Assembly (NCBI GenBank): GCA_964016985.1 | Contig: OZ024821.1 | Location: forward strand, 90,696,093 to 90,760,092 | From: Anodontia alba | Taxonomy: Eukaryota > Mollusca > Bivalvia > Lucinida > Lucinidae | Reading direction: 5' to 3' | DNA: 64,000 nucleotides | Part shown: in pieces, positions 44,185 to 55,937 of the stretch | Numbering within the stretch: position 1 is the stretch's first letter | Layout of the letters: each line of letters opens with the position of its first letter | Notes under the pieces: generated by a model | Databases searched by the model: none | The model's input: only the letters and a program-made list of their open reading frames with translations | What the model was told of the DNA's origin: nothing | Position numbers and translations under genes: made by a program

Positions 44185-44365
44185 AAGAGAGAGTATCAGG
44201 TAAATATTTTTCTTATTTCCCGATGAACACATATGTTGTGGGTACTCATCAGAAGCACCTCCCCAAGGCACTTCTAATGAGTACCCACAACATATGTGTT
44301 CATCGGGAAATGAGAAAAACATCAATACTTTTGAAAAAAAGAATCTTACCTAGACCTATGATAAA
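44185..44365. mobile_element. MITE family B, copy near 44.3 kb
   Basis: The central hairpin ACACATATGTTGTGGGTACTC-type arms are nearly perfect over about 40 bp each. The left flank GTCTAGAGAAG and right ACCTAGACCTATG are eroded ends. Confidence 0.8.
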
Positions 44366-44561
44366 CTTTTTAATAGAGTATTGTTTTTAAAAAAATGTTT
44401 ATTTGTTGTTTCAAGTATCTGAAAATTATTTTGAAAATGTTGCATGATGTAAGCTCAGATTAACATGCACATTCATATAGTCTAATTGTGGCCTTTTCTG
44501 CTCATGCCATATCCAGCAATTCTGAAAGTGGGCATCAAAGATTTTTTTTTTTTTTTTTTTT

Positions 44562-44783
44562 GATTTGGGTTTTACGGTTCTTTCAAGAATATTTCACTTA
44601 TATCGAGCCGACTGTTCATCGAAGGTGGGCGAAAACCGGAGAACCCGGAGAAAAACCACCTGACCATCCGTAAGCAGAACTTGGCTTTCCCACATATGAC
44701 CCGAGCGAGGCTCGAACCACAGCGGTGAGAAACCTAATGAATTAAGAGTCAACTCTCTTATCCACTAGGCTACGGGGGCCCGT
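44562..44783 (-). mobile_element. tRNA-derived SINE, second family (S2)
   Basis: On the minus strand the head reads GGGCCCCCGTAGCCTAGTGG (A box) and GGTTCGAGCCTCGC (B box), a different tRNA-like head from S1. It continues to GGTTTTTCTCCGGGTTCTCC and a tail ending in an A run (the T run at 44539-44561 on the plus strand). Both promoter boxes look intact. Confidence 0.85.
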
Positions 44784-45019
44784 GGGCATCAAAGATACTG
44801 ACCAGACTGCATGAACTGAACAGCTGGTGCAACTCCTTATATGGCACAATGGCCCTTTTCTTGTATTGCATACCATATAATTTGCATAGGCTATTGATAT
44901 TCGTTATGGGATGTATTAGCTATGTTGACAAAGAAGGCCCACATCAGCCTCGGCATGCATGGTCTAATCAGGGGCTTTTGATTTATCAAACTAAAACAAT
45001 GACCCAAATTTGACTGGGA

Positions 45020-45200
45020 TGACTCCTAGCTCCAGATAAGGCACTTTTTTCAACTAAAAAATATTGATATTTTTCTTATTTCTGCACGAAATATGTATGT
45101 CGTGGGTACTCATTAGAAATGCCTCACTGAGACACTTCTAATGGATACCCACAATACATTTTTGTGCAGTGCTCATTAGAATTGCCTCAGTGAGGTAATT
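45020..45200. repeat. Degenerate family B MITE with duplicated core tip
   Basis: The hairpin GTGGGTACTCATTAGAAATG is followed by its complement and then by a second partial core, GTGCTCATTAGAATTGCCTC. Other eroded B cores lie at 27575-27650, 37900-37960, 38525-38600, 47690-47775 and 53130-53195. Confidence 0.6.
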
Positions 45201-45239
45201 CTAACAAGAAATCTGCAGAAAGCGATGTCACACCTGTGG

Positions 45240-46590
45240 GGATTAAGTCATACAAGTTCCTATTTGTATTGAAAAAAATCTGTTTTGCAGTATTCAAGAA
45301 ACTGATGGGTTAGTTTGTAAGAAAAATGGACAAAGTAGAAAATTTGGAATATTGGCTTGCAAAATTTGATCTAAACCTGTCCATTATTTCACAAGATATT
45401 GATATTGAGTGGATATCATTTTTGCCCATTAATCAAGGACAGTAACTCAGCAGAAAATTGACGAAAAATGTCATGTGCCAATCCCAAATTAGGTATTGTT
45501 AACAACAATATGTATGCAAAATATGATCCTAATCCATCAATTCTTTCACAAGATATTGAGCAGAAGCCAATTTTGGGCATAAATCAAGGGCCCCTGCTGA
45601 AATGAATCTGAGATTTATGTGCAAACAATATGCACATCTTCAGACCATGACCTAATCATCTGTGAAGTTTCAAAACTATTGGCCTAAAACTGCTGGAGAA
45701 GTTGCGCTCACGAAACACCCACTGACTATAAGAGTTTTAGGTAAAAAGTGACTAAGTTAAGACTATAAGAGTTTTAGGTAAAAAGTGACTAAGTTAACAA
45801 AGCGGAAAAAGTTGAAAAATAAAAAAATCTGAGATTTATGTGCAAACAATATGCAAATCTTCAGACCCTGACCTAATCATCTGTGAAGTTTCAAAACTAT
45901 TGGCCTAAAATTGCAGGAGGAGTTGCACTCACAAGACACCCACTGACTATAAGGGTTTTAGGTAAAAACTGACTAAGTAAACAAAGCGGAAAAAGTTGAA
46001 AAAAAAAATCTGAGAATTATGAGCAAACAATATGCACATCTACACACCATGGCCAAAACATCTGTGAAGTTTCAAAATGATTGGCCAAAAACTGTAGGAG
46101 GAGTTGCGCTCACGAGACACCCACTGACTATAAGGGTTTTAGGTTTTTGTTTGTTTGTTTGTGTTGAGGTTTTACGGCCCAGGCAACCCAATGGGGGTCA
46201 TGTCGAGCGCTGTCAGTTTACCTAACCACACGTTTACTGGGCAGGCTTAGTCCTCTAAGCGGTTAACCAGTATTGTGCACATTCTTTTGCCAGAAACTGA
46301 CAACTGCCCTTCTTGAAAAGGGTTTTAGGTAAAAACTGACTAAGTTAACAATGTGGAAAAAGTTGAAAAAAAAAAATCTGAGAATTATGAGCAAACAATA
46401 TGCACATCTACACACCATGGCCAAAACAACTGTGAAGTTTCAAAATGATTGGCCAAAAACTGAAGGAGAGTTGCGCTCACAAGACACCCACTGTCAATTG
46501 TTGATGAACGGACGAACGGATGGGTCACGGCACGCCTATATCGCACCTGCTTGCTAACGCAGGTGCGACAATAAGTACTCATAACACATC
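45240..46590. mobile_element. Tandem-core element with TCGCACCTGC 3' hairpin
   Basis: Two degenerate units (CACAAGATATTGA...; 45330-45600) precede about four units of 170-200 bp with TTATGTGCAAACAATATGC, GAAGTTTCAAAACTATTGGCC and GACTATAAGAGTTTTAGGT. The end is TATATCGCACCTGCTTGC, TAACGCAGGTGCGACAATAA, a hairpin just before the border. A truncated SINE lies at 46148-46318. Confidence 0.78.
46148..46318 (-). mobile_element. 5'-truncated S1 SINE with 13-bp target duplication
   Basis: Only the 3' half is present. The tRNA head is missing and the sequence stops within CAAGAAGGGCAG. AAGGGTTTTAGGT flanks both sides (about 46133-46146 and 46317-46330). 5' truncation with a target duplication is the mark of target-primed reverse transcription by a LINE. 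The host sequence is a tandem-core element (45250-46590). Confidence 0.88.
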
Positions 46591-46599
46591 TTTACTTAA

Positions 46600-46817
46600 C
46601 CCATTGAAGACTAGAGAGCCCTAAACAGGTAACTGGCAAACAGTGTAGACCCAGATCAGGTGCCACAGAATGCAGCATCTGATCAGTGTCTCCACTGTTT
46701 GCAAATAGTTCAACCATTTTTCTTTAGGAATATCTATATGATATAGCCTGACATACCTAAAATCAAAAATGGACTCTTCAAATATATAGTGGGAGAGTTT
46801 ATTCAGTCTTTAATGGG
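46600..46817. mobile_element. MITE family E (TTAA type), copy 1
   Basis: TTAA at both borders; ends CCCATTGAAGAC and CTTTAATGGG. The hairpin GCAAACAGTGTAGACCC has a tip (GTGCCACAGAATGCAGCATC) different from families C and D. An asymmetric tail carries ATATATAGTGGGAGAG. Confidence 0.88.
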
Positions 46818-46971
46818 TTAATACCTCCTCTAATTTAGAGCTATAGGGTGTGCAGGATAATATGGGCATTCACTGTTCACATATGCTCTAAAACATCTTT
46901 TTCTCATGCTTGTCTCATTTGTACAAGACAGGCTGTACACCAGTAATTAATTGTTCCTCCCCATATATTAC

Positions 46972-47189
46972 CTTCTTCCCTGGTGATTCTGCTTGTGGAC
47001 TCTTGGATGGGGGTGGGGGAGGTGAACCAAGACCATTGATCTGAGGTGATTTTGTTGTAGCAGTCTGGCTGGCTTGGACTGGAGGTGGTGATTTTACACT
47101 GCTGACAGGAGGTGGGGGTGGTGGACCCAAGTTAGACTTTGATATGAGATTTAATGGTTTTGTTGGTGGAGGAGGTTTAGGAGACTTCG
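46972..47189 (-). CDS. Adaptor gene, polyproline exon
   Basis: The acceptor TTTCAG precedes 47189 and the donor is AAG|GTAATA. The exon is 218 bp: two bases complete the previous codon, then 72 codons follow. It carries KSPKPPPPTKP, GPPPPPPVSSVKSPPPV and GSPPPPPSKSP, classic SH3-binding proline stretches. In SLP-76 the proline-rich middle part recruits SH3 proteins, and the same role is plausible here. The GC-rich proline codons stand out from the AT-rich flanks on both sides. Confidence 0.85.
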
Positions 47190-47285
47190 CTGAAATGTGA
47201 AGCAACATGCAACAATTCAGTTCATAGCAAGCTGCGTAATAACATGCAAGCAATCAGCCAGTGGGATAACAATATATAAAGACAA

Positions 47286-47512
47286 TAAATTAGACACAGT
47301 CAAGGCTATAAGAAACAATAACAATAATTAGACACAGTCAAGGCTATAAGAAACAATAACAATGAATTAGACACAGTCAAGCCATAAGAAACAAAAATAA
47401 TGAATTAGACAAAGTCAAGGCTATAAGAAACAGTCACAATGAATTAGACACAGTCAAGGCTATAAGAAACAAAAACAATACATTAGACACAGTCTGGGCT
47501 ATAAGAAACAAT
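47286..47512. repeat. ~40-bp minisatellite, six units
   Basis: Units ATTAGACACAGTCAAGGC, TATAAGAAACAATAACAATG repeat with small changes. It lies in the intron just upstream (gene sense) of the polyproline exon. Confidence 0.85.
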
Positions 47513-47924
47513 ACCATATTCAACCTAATTACTGCAGTGTGTGCTTTGGCTTTTCAATATTACTGGGAAACTGGTGGTAAGGTATTCACCTAATAAGGGC
47601 ACACTAAAAAAGCATGATTAGAACAGGACTTCATGAGAGGAGTACTTTTACTTAATGAAGCTTCTGTGATATTTTCTGATTTATTTTATAAAAGCATATT
47701 TTATAGGTACTCAATTGAATCACTTTAACATGTCAAGGCAATTCAGATGAGTACCAACAATATATACCTTTATGTAGAAATGGAATAAAAGAGCAGTGAC
47801 ATTCAACTGAAGATTCAGAAATTGTTTGGAAGTGTGTTTACATGCATATGTGCAGTAATTACATCAAATCTGGTAACAGGTGTTAACTTAACCTTCAACC
47901 TTTCTCATACTTCACCAAACTTAA

Positions 47925-48375
47925 GGGGACTGGATACATCTGACAGATATTCTACCATTTTTTACAAGGAAGACAACTTTTGTGACATCTTGGGCCCAGT
48001 AGTTTAAAGCTAACGATGTCATTAGTTAACGATTCGTTAAAATTTACATCGGGTGATACGCAAATATGCTGAAATTTTTTGCTGAAAAAATATGAGTGCA
48101 AAAGCTACTCACATTTTTTCAGTAAAAAATATCTGAATATTGTATATTGACTCAGCTAAAACAGTTCATGAAATGACCCTTAACGAGCCCGTTAAGCTTA
48201 CGATGCTTTGAACAACTGAGCCCTGATTTCTTTCCTGAATATCATGCTCTTTCTGGAAAGGGGTCTACTCTGAAAGGAAAGTGTTTGCTCCCTTCACAAG
48301 CAACCTCTTTTCCACTTTTCCAGGAGTCAATCAATTCTGACAAAGTTGCCTCCCCTGAAAGTGTATCAATTCCCC
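47925..48375. mobile_element. MITE family K holding a family G element
   Basis: TTAA 47921-47924 then GGGGACTGGATACATCTG; right end GTGTATCAATTCCCC then TTAA 48376-48379. Family G (47992-48223) splits it after TTTTGTGACATCTT. Confidence 0.85.
47992..48223. mobile_element. MITE family G, copy 4, nested in family K
   Basis: Full copy; one hairpin arm is shortened (AATATGAGTGCAAAAGC). Confidence 0.9.
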
Positions 48376-48443
48376 TTAAGGCCTAACATTTCCTTCAAAC
48401 TGTCTCAAGGAGACAATCTGAATAAATATGAATGAATTATTAA

Positions 48444-48681
48444 CCCTTAAACTGCCAATCACAACAATTGTCGTCTGCTTTGTCATCTGCTTGTGACTTT
48501 AAAAGTCATTTCTGCAAACAGTGTGGACCCAGATCAGACTGCTCCTAAAGGAGCAGTCTGATCTGGGTCCACACTGTTGGCCTGTATGCAAAAAATAGGT
48601 TTGAAAAGTTTGCAAGAATATTCAGCAGACGACATAAACAGACGACATTTTCAGATGCAGGTTTCCTTGGCGATTTAAGGG
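48444..48681. mobile_element. MITE family C, copy 4
   Basis: TTAA lies at both borders; ends CCCTTAAACTGCCAA and TTGGCGATTTAAGGG. The hairpin at 48513-48580 has one mismatch between arms. Confidence 0.9.
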
Positions 48682-49004
48682 TTAAATCGTATTGTCTGTG
48701 AAAAATAGGAAAAATTTTTAAAATGTCGACTCCTGCTATCTAAATGCAGTAGGGTAAAGGTTAAGAGAACATTTAAATTGCCCCTTAACAGGATCAATAA
48801 AGCAGAAATGAAAAGATGACAATCAATACAAAAATGGCTGCAAGACAAAACAAAAAATGTAAGAATTAAATTTCAAGGAAACCTAGAGAAAAGAAATCAT
48901 ATGGTTTAAGACTTTGTTATAAAATACACATGTAGAAAGAAATACTTCAAGGCATATATAAATGTTATATGCAGCTATCACCAAGATTGAACTTTGTTTA
49001 TTAG

Positions 49005-49216
49005 CCCTGGTCCTGCTGAGCCCGGGTATACCCTGCCTTTGCAAACAGTGTAGATCCAGATCAGTTGGCCTCTGAAGAAGCCAACTGATCTGGATCAGCA
49101 CAGTTTGTCATTATGTATGTGACTTTGTATGAACAACCCGGATCAAGTACATGTAATTTCATTTGCTGAAAATTAGAAGTGGGTGTGGCATCTTAATTTA
49201 TTCAGCAAGGCAAGAG
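49005..49216. mobile_element. MITE family D, copy 5
   Basis: Ends CCCTGGTCCTGCTGAGC and TTCAGCAAGGCAAGAG are eroded. The hairpin GTGTAGATCCAGATCAGTTGG with complement is kept. It lies just downstream (gene sense) of the large Pro/Ser exon. Confidence 0.85.
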
Positions 49217-49351
49217 TTATAACATCATAAATAATTTCACACAGAAAGAACCTGATTTCTACAAAAAAATCTGGAAGGCAAATTTCTTATACTGCCAGCA
49301 GACTGTGGAAAAGAGAGGTCCAAACCTTCTGATTAGCAACAGTGGTTTTAC

Positions 49352-49765
49352 TTCCATATCCAACATGGGGCTTTTCCAATTTAGGACCATCTAAATGTCT
49401 GGGCTCCTCTCTCTTGGCCATGCTGGATGCTGCTGAAATTGGCTGTGAGGTTTTCGCAGACACATCTGGCTTTCTGGCTAGTTGTGGCTTGGAATACAGT
49501 GAAGGTTTCTTGGTCAAAGGTTTAGGCTGACCATTGACATCTTTGCCTTGCATGAGAGCAATTCTTTGCTTTATTGTAAGATTAGCTACATCTACTGGTG
49601 TGGAAGGTTTAAAATCAAACTTTGTACCCTCCTGTCCTGCATCTCTGTTATTGGGAGACACAATATGTTTAGGAGAATGAGGGGACAGTCTGGGGCTACT
49701 GTCGCCAGGAGGAGGTCTCAATGATTGTCTTAAAGAATCAGAATCTGAGCTGTTGGAGTCATCAC
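49352..49765 (-). CDS. Adaptor gene, large proline/serine-rich exon
   Basis: The acceptor TGTAG is followed by a phase-1 start that joins exactly to the exon ending at 62902. It encodes about 137 residues: an acidic serine run (DDSNSSDSDS), a Pro/Ser segment (RPPPGDSSPRLSPHSPKH), then a Lys-rich segment with TIKQRIALMQGK, SLYSKPQLARKP and KPHVGYG. The 3' border is the least certain of the gene. The donor GGAA|GTAAAA at 49352 gives the phase the next exon needs. A nearby AAG|GTTTGG at about 49325 would leave a frame mismatch unless an extra exon intervenes. No known domain is seen; the region is probably disordered. The tyrosines SLYSK and VGYG are possible phosphosites (inference). Confidence 0.8.
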
Positions 49766-50035
49766 CTACAATATGTCATGTAATAAAAACAAACTCACTG
49801 AAAAGAAACAACTCACTTTAAAAAGTTGTACTACTTTTGAACTATCAACTCCAACATTTGTGCCTTTTCTCTAGAATGCTATTTATAATTTGATGAACCA
49901 TTTACATCAAGTGAACTCTTCTACCACAACTCTTTGGACTTGTCTAATTCCAACAGAAGGTGTCTGGTTAGTTATTATTATTACTAAGTTTTATAGAAAT
50001 TCCTGCATTTATGTAATGCAAACAGTATAGACTCT

Positions 50036-50460
50036 GGTCACAAGTAAGAAACTATAGATTTCAACTTTTTGTAGAAAATTTGCAGTTAAAATTATTTAGA
50101 TTCCAACATTTTGTAGCAAAAAAAATGCGGTTAAAATTCTATGAATTCCAACTTTTTGCAGAAAATTTACAGTTAAAATTCTATGAATTCCAACATTTTG
50201 TAAGAAGAAAATTGCAGCTAAAATTCTATTAATTCATATTTTTTGCAGAAAATTTGTAGCTAAAAATCTATGGATTGCAACTGTTTGTTGGATGTCTGCA
50301 GCTGAAGTTCTATGAATTCCAACTTTTGATGCCTGGCCTGTAGTATTTTTATTTCCAACTTTTTGTAGAAAATGTGTAGCTAAAATCTATGAATTCCAAC
50401 TTTTTGTATGATGTCTGCAGCTAAAATGCTATGAATTCAAATTTTTTATGCCTATCCTGT
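50036..50460. repeat. Degenerate ~45-55-bp minisatellite
   Basis: About eight units contain CTATGAATTCCAACTTTTTG, TAGAAAATTTGCAG and TAAAATT. It is intronic with respect to the adaptor gene. Confidence 0.8.
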
Positions 50461-50774
50461 ATATTTTTTATAAGCAAAGTTGTGCCATAATTAAGGGAAA
50501 TAGATTCATTTTAGGGAAAGGCAACTCCATCAAAAATGTGTTTGTCTTGCTGCTTCTTCTGAAAAGGAGAATATTCTAAAAGAAAATAATTTTCTCCAAC
50601 TGGCACGTTTTTTTTTTTTTTGTTTTTTTTTTCACTTTTCTCTTTGGGAGGGGATGTGCAGGAAAGCAAACAGGAAATCAAAACAAAAGTTGTCCTACTT
50701 GTAAAAATGGCAGAAAAATATACTAAGTTGCCAAAAGAATAATATCAACAGTGAAAGGACAGGTCAAAAGGTCA

Positions 50775-51018
50775 GGGCCCAGTTGTTCAAAGCGTCGTTA
50801 GCTTCACGAGCTCGTTAAGGGTATTTTCGTTAACTGTTTTAGCGGCTTCAATATACAATATTCTGATATTTTTTGCTGAAAAAATGTGAGTAGCTTTTGC
50901 ACTGCAAAAGCTACTCACATTTTTTCAGCAAAAAATTTCAGCATATTTGTGTATCACTCGATTTAAATTTTAACGAATCGTTAACTAACGACGTCATTAG
51001 CTTTGAACAACTGGGCCC
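50775..51018. mobile_element. MITE family G, copy 5 (inverted)
   Basis: Full copy with the perfect central hairpin in opposite orientation to copy 1. Confidence 0.92.
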
Positions 51019-51202
51019 AGATCATCTTCTAAACTGCACAGCCTTGCAGGAAATGATCTAAATGAATTTCGTGCTCTATTTTATAGGAAAATTTAGAAAC
51101 TTTCACTCATCTTTCATCTACTTATTTCAATTAGTGTGCTAAAACTGAACAAAAGCATCAATCTCTATTTCAACAACAGCATAAATAAACAGAACTAGTT
51201 AA

Positions 51203-51428
51203 GGCTACTGGTAGAGTTTCAGCCATACTTTACAAGGGAGACAACATTGTTACTTCTTGTTTGCTCTCCAGGACACAAAATCCCTTCTCAAAATGGGAGC
51301 AAATTCTTTCCTTTTAGAATAGACCAAAGGGAGCAAATTCTTTCCTTTTAAAGTAGATCTTGACCCTTTTTCAGATGGGATAAACAAATTTGAAAGGGTT
51401 GCCTCTCCTGAATGTGCATCAATTCTCC
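51203..51428. mobile_element. MITE family K, copy near 51.3 kb
   Basis: TTAA at both borders; the interior has GGGAGCAAATTCTTTCCTTT twice. The ends are eroded. Confidence 0.75.
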
Positions 51429-51564
51429 TTAATAAATATAAACTGCTGTTGCAAAAAACATACTAATTATATGGACTCAATTTAGAGTTAATCTTGTGAG
51501 ATCATTGTATGAAGGCACCGGCTTGAACTTGTTACTATTATTGCTCTGGTTGTATATACCCTAA

Positions 51565-51801
51565 CCTTAAACTGCCAATCACAACAAATGTTGTCTGCTT
51601 TGTCATCTGCTTGTGATTTTAAAAGTCATTTCTGCAAACAGTGTGGATCCAGATCAGACTGCTCCTTTAGAAGCAGTCTGATCTGGGTCCACACTGTATG
51701 CCTGTATGCAAAAATAGGTTTGAAAAGTTTGCAAGAATATTCAGCAGATGACATAAACAGATGACATTTTCAGATGCAGGTTTTCTTGGCATTTTAAGAA
51801 T
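51565..51801. mobile_element. MITE family C, copy 5
   Basis: Ends are eroded (ACCTTAAACTGCCAA). The central hairpin is ACTGCTCCTTTAGAAGCAGT with GTGTGGATCCAGATCAG arms. Confidence 0.85.
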
Positions 51802-51921
51802 TAATTAGTAGAAGCATTCAGTAACAAATGTTTTTAATAATTCTCTTGTCTGTAGGAACACAAAAGTTGAAATAGCAGAAAAGTAGTACAAGCAAACAGG
51901 ACTGTATTATTACATGGATTT

Positions 51922-52035
51922 TAACCCTTAAAGTGCTAAACAAATTTGCAGCTGATGGCATTCTAAAATTGCTTTATCCAAAAAAAAAACCATTTCAAAG
52001 TGTCTTCTGCTGAAGTTGTGACTTTAAGGGTTAAC
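51922..52035. mobile_element. MITE family F, short copy
   Basis: TTAA then CCCTTAAAGTGCTAAAC at left and ACTTTAAGGG then TTAA at right, with a shortened middle that includes an A run. Confidence 0.85.
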
Positions 52036-52204
52036 AATATTAGCTGGACTATGATTAAGCCTTTCCGATGCCATATTAACTACCTTGGCTCAAGGCATAT
52101 TAGCTGCACATGCACCAACCAGTTTGCATGTACGGCAAGTCTGGTAATTGCAGGTATTGATCATCTATACAATACTGAGGCTTGAAAATTTTAAATAAGA
52201 GTTG

Positions 52205-52500
52205 TTGCAGGACAGCATAGCTTGCCTGAGTTGCACTTTGCCTCTAAAAACTTTAACATAATTTTTTTTTTCTAAGTCTGCGACCTTGACTTAAAGTCAC
52301 TCATGTGGGTCCAGATGGTACAGCATAAAACCAGACCCCTATCTAACATTAAGGTAAGTATGCACTACTTCTATCCAAAGGTTCAGGAGATATAGCCTTT
52401 AAAAAACTTTAACCAAAAATTTTAACCAAGGCCGATCCCGACACAGTGGTGATTGCTATAGCTCTACCTGTACTCTCATATAGGCCAGCTAAAAAGCACA
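52205..52500. repeat. Fragment of another tandem-core element
   Basis: It begins TTGTTGCAGGACAGCATAGC and ends GGCCGATCCCGACAC, GCTCTACCTGTACTCTCATA. Only about one core unit is present. Confidence 0.45.
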
Positions 52501-52572
52501 TTGCAAGCTCTGATCAAGCTGTACACATAAGCAGACTAGTGTTGGTATGCACAGCTCATTTGCATGCCTTAA

Positions 52573-52778
52573 CCCTTGTCCTGCTGAATAAATTAAGATG
52601 CAACGCCCACTTCTGATTTTTAGCCAATCAGATTACTTGATTCGGGTTGTTGCTATAAATTCACATACTTAATGATAAACAGTGCAGATCCAGATCAGTT
52701 GGCTTCTTCAGAAGCCAACTGATCTGGATCTGCACTGTTTGCAAAGGCAGGGTATATCCGGTTTCAGCAGGACAAGGG
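52573..52778. mobile_element. MITE family D, copy 6 (inverted)
   Basis: TTAA at both borders. The orientation is opposite to the other copies: the GATTGGCTAAAAATC-type tail comes first in complement. The hairpin is nearly perfect. Confidence 0.92.
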
Positions 52779-53668
52779 TTAAGACATGTTCTGTGAACAG
52801 ATTGCCCATATGTAAATAAGGAATATTCACATCCAGCCTATGAACCTGAACAGTCTACTCAGGCTCTACACAGTTATAAGTTTGATTTGGCAAAATTCAA
52901 ACTGGTGGGTGCAACCAAAAAAAACTGATAAGACTGTGTGCACAAGCTGGTTTGAGCTTTCTGATACTTGCATATGGCATAAACCAGGTCCATTATGATG
53001 TGACTCAAAAGATACATACCTTTGGATATGTAACAGGTTCTAAACATTATTTATGATGAAACAAACTTAACATAGGATAATGCTTTATGTATTACATAGT
53101 ACAGAAAAATGGAGCATTAATTGGAACAAAATTATCTTGTGTGCACTCAATGGAATTGCCTTGTTGATGTGATACTAATGAGTACTCATACGTTTTGGTG
53201 CAAAATCAACAAGCTGAGTTGTTGAGCTGAGGTTTAATATCTCAGTCAACAATATTAGTCATGTTGATGTGTTGCCTCTGAATCTGTATGACTATTACCA
53301 AACCTAAAATGAATGAAAAACTGAAGTTCCCGCTAAAATTACTCGGAGCTGTGTCATAGAGGCACCAAGCAGCCAATCTATTTTGCAGTGCTGGAAATAA
53401 TCTCCGCTCCCTTTATCTGTATCTATGAATTCATCTAACAATGTCATTTTTTTCAAACCTTTACCACTCTGGGCTAATTCAGCAGATGACAAATTGATGA
53501 CATTTTTCTTATTTTTCCCCAGAAAACAGGACTTGACATTTCATGCAAATTGTCTCCAGTGGAGACAATTTGCATAAAATATCAAAACCTGTTTTCTGGG
53601 AAAAATAAGAAAAATATTTCAAACTGTTATCTGCTGAAATTTTTACCCAGCTTTAACTACAGCAAGAG

Positions 53669-55937
53669 GGCCAAGATGACACTGTATCACTCACCTGAAT
53701 AACCAGACAAGTTTCGAGTCTTTGTTTGTTTGTGTTGAGGTTTTACTGCCCAGTCAACCCAATGGGGTCATGTCGAGCGCGGTCAGTTTACCTAACCACA
53801 CGTTTACTGGGAAGGCTTAGTCCTCTAAGCGGTTAACCAGTATTGCGCACATTCTTTCGCCAGAAACTGACAACTGCCCTTCTTGAATCAGCGGAAGGGA
53901 GAGAATGACCGTAGAAAATATTTCATGATCAATCTCCATGAAAGAATATTGCCGACCTCGGTGGGGGTTGAACCCGCGACCTCCTGGTCTCCAGTCGGAC
54001 GGCACTTCCAACTGAGCCACCTAGGCCGGCAAGTTTCGAGTCAATTGGCCTTTCGGTTCAGGAGAAGTTCAAAATAGATTTTCAAGATGATGGCTAAGGC
54101 ATCCATCTTGGATTTCTGATCAGAACTATTTGAGCTGTTTTTGCTTTACAAATCACCCCGATACTTCCTATCAAGTTTTCACAAAACTGGCATTTTGTTG
54201 TAGGAGAAGAAGTTAAAAATAAATTTGCAAGATGGCAGACATCTTTGATTTCTGATAAAAATAATTTAAGCTGTTTTTGATATACACGTCGCCCAAACAC
54301 TTCCTACCAAGTTTCGAGCCAATTTGCCTTTAGGTTTGGGAGATGAAATTCAAAATAGATTTCACAATGGTAGCCATCTTGGATTTCCGATCTGAACTAT
54401 TTTTTGCTATTTTTGATCTACAAGTTACCTCAATACTTCCTACTAAGTTTGGAGTTATTTGGCTATTCCTTTCAGGAGAAGTTCCAAATATATTTTCAAG
54501 ATGGCAGCAGTAGTGGCCATGTTGGATTTATGATGGGAACAATTTTAGCAAGTTTTGACCTACAAGTAACATTAATACTTCCTATCAAGTTTTGAATCAA
54601 TTGGCCTTTCAGTTCAGGAGAATAAGTTCAAAATAGAATTTCAAAATGGCAGCCATGGCAGCCATCTTGGATTTACGATCGGAATGAAGTTAGCCGTTTT
54701 TTATCTACAGGTTGCCAGGATACTTACTAATAAGTTTCAAGTTAATTGGCTTTTCTGTTCAGGAGAACAAGTTCAAAATAGATTTTCAAGATGGCAGCTG
54801 TGGCTGCCATCTTGAATTTTTGATCAAAAGGATTTTAGCTTCTTTTTATCTACAAGTCACTCGAATACTTCCTACCAAGTTCCGAGTCATTTGGCCAGAA
54901 GAAGAAGTTCAAACAGACTTTCAAGATGGTAGCTATGGTTGTCATCTTGAATTTCCAATCAGAATGATTTTATCTACATCTGACCTGGAGGTCACCCCAA
55001 TACTACCTACCAAGTTTCGAGCCAACTGTCATTTGGTTCAGGAGAAGAAATTAAAAATAGAGCCAAGGCAGCCATCTTGGATTTCTGATTGGAAGTTATT
55101 GCTCTTTTTTATCTACCCGGTACTTCCTATCAAGTTTCGAGTCAACTAGCCTTTCCATTCAGGAGAAGTTCAAAATAGACATTCAGAATGGCAGCATCTT
55201 TGATTTCTGATTGGAACAATTTTAGCTATTTTTTATCTACAAGTCGCCCCTATACTTCCTATCTAGTTTCGAGTCAATTGGCCTTTCGGTTCAGAATAAG
55301 AAGTTAAAAATAGATTTTCAAAATGGTGGACATGGTGGCCATTTTAGATTTCCAATCGAAATGATTATATCAATTTTAGATCTACAACTCACCCTGATAC
55401 TTCCTACCATGTTTTGAGTCAATTGGCATTTCGATTCAGGAGAAGAAGTTCCAAATAGGTTTTCAAGATGGCCACCAAGCCAGCCGTCTTGGAGTTCCAA
55501 TTGGAATAATTTTAGCTATTTTTAAGCTACACGTCACCCTGATACATCCTACGAAGTTTGGAGTCAATTGGTCTTTCAATTCAGGAGAAGAAGTTCAAAA
55601 TAGATTTCATCTTAGATTTCCAATCCGAAAGATTTAGCTATTTTTAACCTGCAAGTTATCCTGATACATCCTACCAAATTTGGTCAATAGGTCTTTAGGT
55701 TTAGGAGAAGTTCAAAATAAATTTTCAAGATGTGGTCATCTTGGATTTTTGAGCAGAACAATTTTAACTGTTTTGATCTACAGGTCACCCCAATACTTCC
55801 TAGCAAGTTTTGAATCAACTGGCCCAGGAGTATAGGAAGAGATGTCATAAAGCAAATTGTTGATGCCGCAGGCCACACGATGAACACTGACTGATGACAA
55901 TAGCTCACCATGAGCACTTTGTGCTCAGGTGAGCTAA
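53669..55937. mobile_element. Tandem-core element, ~14 core repeats, split by a SINE
   Basis: It starts AGAGGGCCAAGATGACACTG, TATCACTCACCTGA and ends CAATAGCTCACCATGAGC, ACTTTGTGCTCAGGTGAGCTAA. The core units are 125-150 bp with AAGTTTCGAGTCAATTGGCC, TTCAGGAGAAGAAGTTC, AAAATAGATTTTCAAGATGG and GCCATCTTGGATTTC. The 3' hairpin is the same as in 58195-61182 while the core is unrelated. The S1 SINE at 53722-54030 interrupts unit 1. Confidence 0.82.
53722..54030 (-). mobile_element. tRNA-derived SINE, family S1, with 13-bp target duplication
   Basis: A full-length young copy with head at right and the tail CTCAACACAAACAAAG at left. CAAGTTTCGAGTC flanks both sides (about 53709-53721 and 54031-54043). 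It interrupts the first core repeat of the tandem-core element 53669-55937. Confidence 0.92.

Noticed and set aside
47286..47512. CRISPR-like ~40-bp repeats
   Set aside because: A simple minisatellite without spacers in an intron.
49325..49352. Donor AAG|GTTTGG as the end of the Pro/Ser exon
   Set aside because: It gives phase 0, while the next exon needs one carried base. GGAA|GTAAAA 27 bases earlier fits; an unseen small exon remains possible.
54404..55500. Repeated ORFs such as FQDGSYGCHLEF
   Set aside because: They are readings of the ~140-bp core tandem repeat; no start, domain or frame conservation independent of the repeat.
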